Of a DNA stretch of 5,008 bases, positions 1-5,008 are shown one piece after another. Each line of letters begins with the position of its first letter. Position 1 is the stretch's first letter. Under the pieces are notes generated by a model, which did not search any database, was not told the origin of the DNA, and saw only the letters and a program-made list of their open reading frames with translations. Source of the stretch: Polaribacter sp. (GTDB taxonomy: Bacteria; Bacteroidota; Bacteroidia; Flavobacteriales; Flavobacteriaceae); assembly GCA_030731695.1 (NCBI GenBank), contig JANQTK010000146.1, positions 1 through 5,008 on the forward strand, read 5' to 3'. The position numbers and the translations under genes were made by a program.

Positions 1-1333
1 CGTCTTTTTCAACTCGAAGTTGAATTTCTTCAATTAAATCATCAATCTGATTGATGCTGGGTCTTATTTCAATAATTGGATCTAATAATCCTGTTGGACG
101 AATTACTTGCTCTACAAAAATGCCCTCCGTTTTTTGCAATTCATAGTCAGCAGGAGTTGCAGAGACAAAAATAGTTTGATTTTGTAAAGCTTCAAATTCC
201 TCAAACTTTAAAGGACGATTGTCCATGGCAGCAGGCAAACGAAATCCATATTCCACCAAATTTTCTTTTCGGCTTCTGTCTCCTCCATACATGGCATGGG
301 TTTGCGGAACTGTAACATGACTTTCATCAATAATCATTAAGTAATCATCAGGAAAATAATCTAACAAACAGAAAGGCCTTGTGCCAGGTTCACGTCCGTC
401 TAAATAGCGCGAATAATTTTCAATTCCTGAGCAGTAACCTAGCTCACGAATCATTTCTAAATCGAATTCTGTACGTTCTTTCAAACGTTTCGCTTCCAAA
501 TGTTTTCCAATTTCTGAGAAATAATCCACTTGTTTTACCATGTCTTCTTGAATTTGATGAATGGCATTTTGCAACACATCAGGAGAAGTAACAAATAGAT
601 TTGCTGGATAAATAGTCAATTCTTGAAAACGCTCTACAATAGCATTGCTTTCCAAATCAAAGGATTCAATTTCTTCAATTTCATCCCCAAAAAAATGAAT
701 TCTAAAACCAAAATCGCCATAAGATGGATAAATAGTAACTACATCACCCTTCACTTTAAACGTTCCACTTTTGATGTCGTGTTCAGTTCTAGAATACAAA
801 CTGGTAACGAGTTGATGTAAAAATTTGGTGCGTGCAATTTGTTGACCAATTGCAACAGGAATTACATTTTTTTTGAATTCAGTTGGATTTCCAATTCCGT
901 ATAAACACGAAACTGATGCAACCACTAACACATCACGTCTGCCAGAAAGTAGGGAAGAAGTGGTGCTTAAACGCAAACGTTCAATATCCTCATTGATGGA
1001 TAAATCCTTTTCAATATAAGTTCCTGTAACAGGAATGTAGGCTTCAGGTTGATAATAATCGTAATAAGAAACAAAATATTCTACGGCATTTTCAGGAAAA
1101 AACTGTTTGAACTCCGAATATAATTGAGCAGCTAAGGTTTTGTTGTGTGCCAAAACCAAAGTGGGTTTGTCTACATTTTTCACAACATTGGCTACTGTAA
1201 ATGTTTTTCCAGAACCAGTAACCCCTAACAAGGTTTGGAATCTTTCTCCAGAAATAATTCCGTTTGTTAATTCTTTGATGGCTTCTGGCTGATCTCCAGT
1301 TGGTAAAAAGTTGGATACTAACGTAAATTTCAT
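1..1333 (-). CDS. uvrB: UvrABC system protein B (excinuclease subunit UvrB), N-terminal two thirds, cut by the window edge
   Basis: UvrB is the damage-verifying, helicase-like subunit of cytoplasmic nucleotide excision repair. UvrA loads it onto lesions and it then recruits UvrC for incision. I read an uninterrupted frame of 444 codons from ATG at 1333 to the left edge. The family is usually about 660-680 residues, so roughly one third is missing. Visible motifs are GDQPEAI (residues 13-19), Walker A GVTGSGKT (37-44), the DNA-clamping beta-hairpin YYDYYQPEAYIP (90-101), a UvrA-interaction region at about 155-250, ELGYCSGIENYSRYL (297-311), the DEAD-like Walker B motif DESH (336-339), helicase motif III SATP (391-394) and QVIRPTGLLDP (409-419). 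The second helicase domain and the C-terminal UVR motif lie outside the window. The ATG was chosen because MKFTLVSNFLPTGDQPEAI aligns with the family N-terminus. The gene starts 29 bases after the surface-protein stop. Identity is essentially certain; completeness of the 3' part cannot be judged. Confidence 0.98.
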   Translation of the reverse strand, partial: MKFTLVSNFLPTGDQPEAIKELTNGIISGERFQTLLGVTGSGKTFTVANVVKNVDKPTLVLAHNKTLAAQLYSEFKQFFPENAVEYFVSYYDYYQPEAYIPVTGTYIEKDLSINEDIERLRLSTTSSLLSGRRDVLVVASVSCLYGIGNPTEFKKNVIPVAIGQQIARTKFLHQLVTSLYSRTEHDIKSGTFKVKGDVVTIYPSYGDFGFRIHFFGDEIEEIESFDLESNAIVERFQELTIYPANLFVTSPDVLQNAIHQIQEDMVKQVDYFSEIGKHLEAKRLKERTEFDLEMIRELGYCSGIENYSRYLDGREPGTRPFCLLDYFPDDYLMIIDESHVTVPQTHAMYGGDRSRKENLVEYGFRLPAAMDNRPLKFEEFEALQNQTIFVSATPADYELQKTEGIFVEQVIRPTGLLDPIIEIRPSINQIDDLIEEIQLRVEKD

Positions 1334-1337
1334 GATG

Positions 1338-1345
1338 CAAAAATA
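1338..1345 (-). promoter_or_regulatory. Candidate Bacteroidota -7 promoter element for uvrB
   Basis: Read on the minus strand this is TATTTTTG, an exact match to the Bacteroidota -7 consensus TAnnTTTG. It ends only four bases before the uvrB ATG. Transcription from it should start at or within a few bases of the start codon, giving a leaderless or nearly leaderless mRNA. I see no TTG or TTTG at the usual -33 spacing, and an eight-base match in AT-rich DNA can arise by chance. The call therefore rests on the -7 match and its position in the short gap. Confidence 0.35.
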
Positions 1346-1362
1346 CGCAATGAAAACGGTTG

Positions 1363-4065
1363 TTAATTTCGAATTAAGCTAAAATTTCCAGATTTTTTGA
1401 TGACATTATTGTCTTTATCAATAATTTCTGAAGTGAACCAATAATTATTTGCAGGAAGATTTTTTCCGTTAAAACTACCATCCCAACCTTGTGAAGTGAA
1501 ATCGGTAATTTTGGCAATCACTTTGCCATATCTATCAAAAATACTAACGTTTATTGATTTAAAAGATGCACTGTCTAGTCCTTTTATATTCCAATAATCA
1601 TTGTTTCCATCGCCATTTGGGCTGAAGTATTTTTGATAACCAATTACAGAAACTGTTCTTTCAATTGGTTGTTCACAAGAATTTATGTCTCTTACAAAAA
1701 CAGTTTGTAATCCTGCTGCAACATTTGAAAAAGTATATGAACTTCCGTTTCCAAAGAAATTGATATTGTCTATAGAAAATTGATAAGTACTATTTCCATT
1801 AATAAAAACATCAATAATATTATTAGTTTCATCCTCTGTATTGACTAAAATTTCTGCGAATTCTGGTGGATTTGGATTGATAACCCTAAATGTTTTTGTG
1901 TTTGAGCACAGTAAATTATTTTCAGTTTTATAAACAGTTAACGAAAATTCACCAACTGTATTTAAAGTAAAATTTCGAGTTCTATTGATGATCTCACCTG
2001 AGCTATTTTTCCATTCAAAACGTTGATTACTCAAGTCTCCAGAAATGATAATTGGAGGTTGTGAATTTGGGTCAAAACAAATGGTATATACTTCTTCAAT
2101 ATTTATAATGGGCTCAGAATTTACCACAATATTAAACGCTTTAATACCTCCACAACCACCATCACCTTCAATAATTTTTAAATAAATTGTTTTAGAATTT
2201 TCATTAAAAATATCAATATATTTATTTGTATTTGTTTGCGCATTATTAAATGTTGGATAAAAAGAAAGACGAAAAGAATTTGATAAGCCCAATTGATTTC
2301 TGATAGAAGTTTCAAGCGTTAACGTGTCAAATTCACCTTTGGCGTTTCCAACAATTCCATCAGAATCTTCACAAACAAAAACATCTGCAATATTTCCAAC
2401 TTGAACAAAACGAGTTCTGACAATAAAAGATGTTGTTTGTGAACAGCCATTTTCATTGGTTACTTTCACAAATAGTTGTTGATTGGGAACTGTATTTTGA
2501 AAATTTTCAGGATTTGTGATTTTAATATCACTATTTAAATCTGTTTGATTTAGGTAAAAATCAGTAATATCAGTTGAGCCTCTGCTTAAAATTTTCTCTC
2601 TTATGCTTACTAAATTAAATGTAGAAAGTCCATCCAAATCTTCATCACATTCCACCAACTCTTGATTAGGAATAATTATTGGCAATTCAAAAGCATTTAC
2701 TAATTTTGTAACTGTAATATTTTGATTTCCAATTGTTAAAATTGCAGTTACAATATAACTTCCTGGAAAACTATAAGTGTGTGTTGCATTATTTTCTGTG
2801 CTTGTATTTCCATCTCCAAAATCCCAAGAAACTGATAAAACTGGTGCAAAAGATTCAGTTTTGAATGAAAATTCATTTACATAACATACGTTTTCTGTGA
2901 TGATTTTTGAGGCAAAATACGACTGAATAAAATTAGGTAATCCTCTTTTTGAAGCATTTGGAGATAGGCGAACAGCATTGTGCCTGTAGTTTGCTAAAAT
3001 TCCCTTTTCATCGGGATTTTCAATGACTCCTAAAAAATTATAACCATCAGCTTCATCGTTTAAAGCCACATAAATTTTTTGGTCATTTCCTAACTGAAGA
3101 CTTTCTATTTTTAAAGAATTACTTGAGAATAAGTACGTTTTTGCATCTACACCAAATTCCAAATCATCACTCATGTCGTACTGAATTAATGATAATCCAT
3201 TTCTGATGGTAATATAAAGATATTTACTATTAGGGGAAAATTCAATTCCATTTGTAGAAAAAAGTGCAAGACCTTGATTTACAATTAAAACTTTTGAGTA
3301 AGTTAAATCACCTGTTTCTGAATTAAAATCGTAAATTATAACTCTTTTTAAAGAATCATTATTTGTATTGGCAGAAATAGCTAATTTTTTTCCATTTGGA
3401 GAAAATTTCATAACTCCTAAATTTTCAATTGCATCATTTACAATGATTTCAGTCGGAGTTGTGTTCAATCCTGTTTCATCTATTTTAAATAGATTGAATA
3501 CTTTTCTTGGTGACGAAAGGTCTTCCTCGTCTCCATTTAAGGTAAGTAACCAAAAAGATTTTCCATCTTTGTGATGCACTGCAGTAATTTTTTCTGTTGG
3601 TGCATTTCTGTTTAAAATAAAGTTCTTTGTAGTTACAACTCCATTAGGATACTCATTATTAAACTCAATTTCTGCGAAATAAGTTCCTGGATTATATGCT
3701 AATGTAGGTAAGCTTTCAGATCTTGTATAGAACAAATAATATTTATTTTTATCTCCAGGATTTGGGACAATTATTGTTGATTGAAAATGGGTGTTTTGAC
3801 CTGTGAGTCCATTACCATTTTGCATAATTTCATGATTTCGATTCCAAACAGTTGCTCCATCAGAATAAAATAACAAATTTCCATTTTCATCAGAAATAGA
3901 AGTTGAATTTGCAGGTGCATCCATTTCACTATCATCCAAGTTGATGATTCGCCCATTTTCAAATTTGATGGCAGCTTTATTCCCAAAATACCAATTCTTA
4001 GTTTCATTTTGTGAGAACAATGAAAATGACAAAAAGAAAATAAATAATTTGAAAACTTTGAACAT
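1363..4065 (-). CDS. Secreted surface protein: beta-propeller-like N-terminus, PKD domain, Ig-like modules and T9SS type B C-terminal sorting domain
   Basis: A 900-residue exported protein, predicted to be carried across the outer membrane by the type IX secretion system and released or held at the cell surface. A Sec signal peptide is clear: K3 and K6, a hydrophobic stretch at 7-17, likely cleavage after S18 (LFS|Q). Residues 25-383 resemble a beta-propeller, with SDENGNLLFYSDG (58-70), repeated KFSPNGKKLAIS (220-231) and EFSPNSKYLYIT (275-286), and GLPNFIQSYF (375-384). A PKD domain follows at about 405-459, with its hallmark WDFGDG (414-419). Next come three modules at about 460-550, 555-650 and 655-730, each with a Cys near both ends, and a SprB-like segment (735-808, SIDNINF to RDINSC). 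The C-terminal domain (810-900) begins YFSPNGDGNNDYW, contains IFDRYGKVI and GWDGSFNGKNLPANNYW, and ends GNFSLIRN. This is the type B sorting signal (CHU_C / gliding-associated class), recognised by the secretion machinery. No enzyme motif is seen, so ligand binding or adhesion is an inference. The frame is intact. Confidence 0.9.
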   Translation of the reverse strand: MFKVFKLFIFFLSFSLFSQNETKNWYFGNKAAIKFENGRIINLDDSEMDAPANSTSISDENGNLLFYSDGATVWNRNHEIMQNGNGLTGQNTHFQSTIIVPNPGDKNKYYLFYTRSESLPTLAYNPGTYFAEIEFNNEYPNGVVTTKNFILNRNAPTEKITAVHHKDGKSFWLLTLNGDEEDLSSPRKVFNLFKIDETGLNTTPTEIIVNDAIENLGVMKFSPNGKKLAISANTNNDSLKRVIIYDFNSETGDLTYSKVLIVNQGLALFSTNGIEFSPNSKYLYITIRNGLSLIQYDMSDDLEFGVDAKTYLFSSNSLKIESLQLGNDQKIYVALNDEADGYNFLGVIENPDEKGILANYRHNAVRLSPNASKRGLPNFIQSYFASKIITENVCYVNEFSFKTESFAPVLSVSWDFGDGNTSTENNATHTYSFPGSYIVTAILTIGNQNITVTKLVNAFELPIIIPNQELVECDEDLDGLSTFNLVSIREKILSRGSTDITDFYLNQTDLNSDIKITNPENFQNTVPNQQLFVKVTNENGCSQTTSFIVRTRFVQVGNIADVFVCEDSDGIVGNAKGEFDTLTLETSIRNQLGLSNSFRLSFYPTFNNAQTNTNKYIDIFNENSKTIYLKIIEGDGGCGGIKAFNIVVNSEPIINIEEVYTICFDPNSQPPIIISGDLSNQRFEWKNSSGEIINRTRNFTLNTVGEFSLTVYKTENNLLCSNTKTFRVINPNPPEFAEILVNTEDETNNIIDVFINGNSTYQFSIDNINFFGNGSSYTFSNVAAGLQTVFVRDINSCEQPIERTVSVIGYQKYFSPNGDGNNDYWNIKGLDSASFKSINVSIFDRYGKVIAKITDFTSQGWDGSFNGKNLPANNYWFTSEIIDKDNNVIKKSGNFSLIRN

Positions 4066-4187
4066 AAAAGGTGAAATCTAGCTTATTATTGTTTGATTTT
4101 AAAATATTCATAAAATTCAAAGATATTTAAAAAAGATTTGAAGCTTAAGATTTTAACATCCAAAATTGAAAAAGAAATTATGGAATT
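4066..4187. other. AT-rich intergenic region between terminator and surface-protein start
   Basis: Apart from the -7 element at 4118-4125, I see no gene, RNA structure or direct repeat here. The palindromes AAGCTT (4141-4146) and CTTAAG (4144-4149) overlap but are too short to interpret. Confidence 0.6.
4118..4125 (-). promoter_or_regulatory. Candidate Bacteroidota -7 promoter element for the surface-protein gene
   Basis: On the minus strand this reads TATCTTTG, matching the TAnnTTTG consensus. It lies 52 bases before the ATG at 4065, so a transcript would carry a leader of roughly 45 bases. It sits downstream of the permease terminator, where a promoter for the next gene is expected. No TTG or TTTG is found at a suitable -33 distance; the nearest TTTTG (4161-4165) is about 35 bases away, which is too far. 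No Shine-Dalgarno sequence is visible before the ATG, as is usual in this phylum. Confidence 0.45.
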
Positions 4188-4227
4188 AAAAAACAGCCTT
4201 AAAGAATTTTCTTTAAAGCTGTTTTTT
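4188..4227 (-). terminator. Intrinsic terminator downstream of the ABC permease gene
   Basis: Near-perfect inverted repeat: left arm 4188-4206, right arm 4209-4227, with one imperfect pair (C4198 opposite A4217). In the minus-strand transcript that pair becomes a G-U wobble, so the stem is unbroken in RNA. The apex AATT acts as a small loop. The minus-strand hairpin is followed by a run of six U. It begins 15 bases past the permease stop codon, the normal place for a terminator of that unit. The plus strand also ends in seven T, so the structure could work in both directions, but no plus-strand gene runs into it. Confidence 0.85.
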
Positions 4228-4242
4228 TATGAATTTGAATAT

Positions 4243-5008
4243 TTACAAATCTCTTTTTTCAAGTAATTTATAAGACGAAAAAATGAATATGAAAGTCCAA
4301 AAAAGTACGATTAGTATTGTTAAAAATTCTACATCATAACTTTTAGTAAACGCCTCGCCCATGGTATTTGCGGCACTTCTAATTACTCCCAATCTTGAAA
4401 AAGGTTCTTTTATTAAATTACTCATGGCTTCCATGGGTAAAAATTGCATAATTGCGTCTACTTTGTCACTAACATCTACATTTTCTTTATAAAATTCCCA
4501 ATATAAAAATCCTTTGAAAAGACTTTCACCAATCAACCAAACCAACATTCCTGCAACAGCAAAAGCAGAACGTTTGATGAGGATTCCTAAAAATAATCCA
4601 AAAGAGAAAAAACCGAGCAGTTTTACGAAAAATGCAATTAAATATTCCATATCAGAAAAAATGATGGAACTCTCATCGTAATCAGAGTAAATCAATCCTA
4701 AAATCAATGAAACTACAAATACAAAAATTGTTGAAATCAAAGCAAATGCAATGACTGTGTAAAACTTAGATAAGATAAATTCCTTTTTACTTAATCCATC
4801 TATTAAATTCTGTTTCAATGTTTTATAACTATATTCATTAGACATCATGGAAACAATGACTAACAATAAAAAGAATTTTAAAATGGCAGCAACATAGGTG
4901 TTAAAATGCCAGATGTAAGGAAAGTTAAAAATGCCAAGCTCTGCAAAATGTATTTTAAAACTACCAAACTCAAATTTAATAGCCGCAATTAAGGCTATGG
5001 AAGTTAGC
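4243..5008 (-). CDS. ABC-2 type transporter permease subunit, C-terminal part, cut by the window edge
   Basis: Integral inner-membrane subunit of an ABC transporter, which would work with a separate ATP-binding protein. The reading frame is open from the right edge (first full codon 5007-5005) to the stop at 4243, giving 254 visible residues. The first Met-like codon at 4866 (TTG) is internal: 47 in-frame codons precede it, including GIFNFPYIWHFNTYVAAILKF, which is protein-like. About six membrane segments are seen: one cut by the edge (visible residues 1-10), then about 36-56, 82-107, 120-145, 150-173 and 229-250. Between the second and third is a polar stretch beginning NEYSYKTLKQNL, resembling the cytoplasmic coupling region of ABC-2 permeases. 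The protein ends in the charged KLLEKRDL. The overall pattern is one I associate with flavobacterial ABC-2 permeases usually paired with an ATPase gene, expected to lie upstream outside the window. The substrate cannot be told from this sequence. A terminator follows directly, so this is the last gene of its transcript. Confidence 0.85.
   Translation of the reverse strand, partial: LTSIALIAAIKFEFGSFKIHFAELGIFNFPYIWHFNTYVAAILKFFLLLVIVSMMSNEYSYKTLKQNLIDGLSKKEFILSKFYTVIAFALISTIFVFVVSLILGLIYSDYDESSIIFSDMEYLIAFFVKLLGFFSFGLFLGILIKRSAFAVAGMLVWLIGESLFKGFLYWEFYKENVDVSDKVDAIMQFLPMEAMSNLIKEPFSRLGVIRSAANTMGEAFTKSYDVEFLTILIVLFWTFIFIFSSYKLLEKRDL

Noticed and set aside
379..591. 70-codon open frame on the plus strand
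   Set aside because: Lies wholly antisense to the well-conserved uvrB frame, and its translation resembles no family I know.
623..820. 65-codon open frame on the plus strand
   Set aside because: Antisense to uvrB; explained as a shadow of that gene.
1092..1340. 82-codon open frame on the minus strand with a TTG start
   Set aside because: Overlaps the uvrB start in another frame; the uvrB frame carries the Walker A motif and family N-terminus.
1363..1377. Small hairpin TTAATT/AATTAA at the surface-protein stop as a terminator
   Set aside because: Six A-T pairs with a 3-base loop and no following U run are too weak for an intrinsic terminator.
3368..3574. 68-codon open frame on the plus strand
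   Set aside because: Antisense to the surface-protein gene, with no family resemblance.
3771..4007. 78-codon open frame on the minus strand
   Set aside because: Frame-shifted shadow of the surface-protein gene, whose own frame is continuous with clear domains.
4180..4266. 28-codon open frame on the plus strand starting at ATG 4180
   Set aside because: It runs straight through the terminator hairpin and into the antisense of the permease gene; its codons are just the hairpin's A/T tracts.
4243..4866. Reading the permease as a complete 207-residue protein starting at TTG 4866
   Set aside because: The frame stays open to the window edge, and the 47 preceding codons encode membrane-protein-like sequence, so the gene is cut by the edge rather than starting here.

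Overview
The window is AT-rich and looks like chromosomal DNA of a flavobacterium (phylum Bacteroidota, probably family Flavobacteriaceae). Three things point there: a large secreted protein with a type IX secretion system (T9SS) type B sorting domain, TAnnTTTG-type -7 promoter elements, and no recognisable Shine-Dalgarno sequences before the genes. All three genes lie on the minus strand, so transcription runs from high to low coordinates. Intergenic space totals only about 200 bases.

Layout in transcription order: (1) 5008-4243, the 3' part of a gene for an ABC-2 type transporter permease, whose N-terminus lies beyond the right edge. It is followed by a strong hairpin-plus-U-tract terminator (4188-4227). 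(2) 4066-4187, an AT-rich gap holding a candidate -7 promoter element for the next gene. (3) 4065-1363, one long gene for a 900-residue exported surface protein: signal peptide, beta-propeller-like N-terminal half, PKD domain, three Ig-like modules each framed by a cysteine pair, a SprB-like segment, and a C-terminal T9SS type B sorting domain. (4) 1333-1, the first 444 codons of uvrB, the nucleotide excision repair helicase subunit, cut by the left edge. Only 29 bases separate it from the surface-protein gene, and these contain a possible -7 element placed so close to the ATG that a leaderless or nearly leaderless mRNA is predicted.

The three genes show no obvious shared function: membrane transport, a secreted or adhesive surface protein, and DNA repair. 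The ABC permease unit is insulated from the surface-protein gene by the terminator. No terminator is visible between the surface-protein gene and uvrB, so read-through is possible. I see no mobile element, CRISPR array, tRNA or rRNA gene, and no convincing sign of a new biological system. The surface protein is the least characterised and most interesting element.
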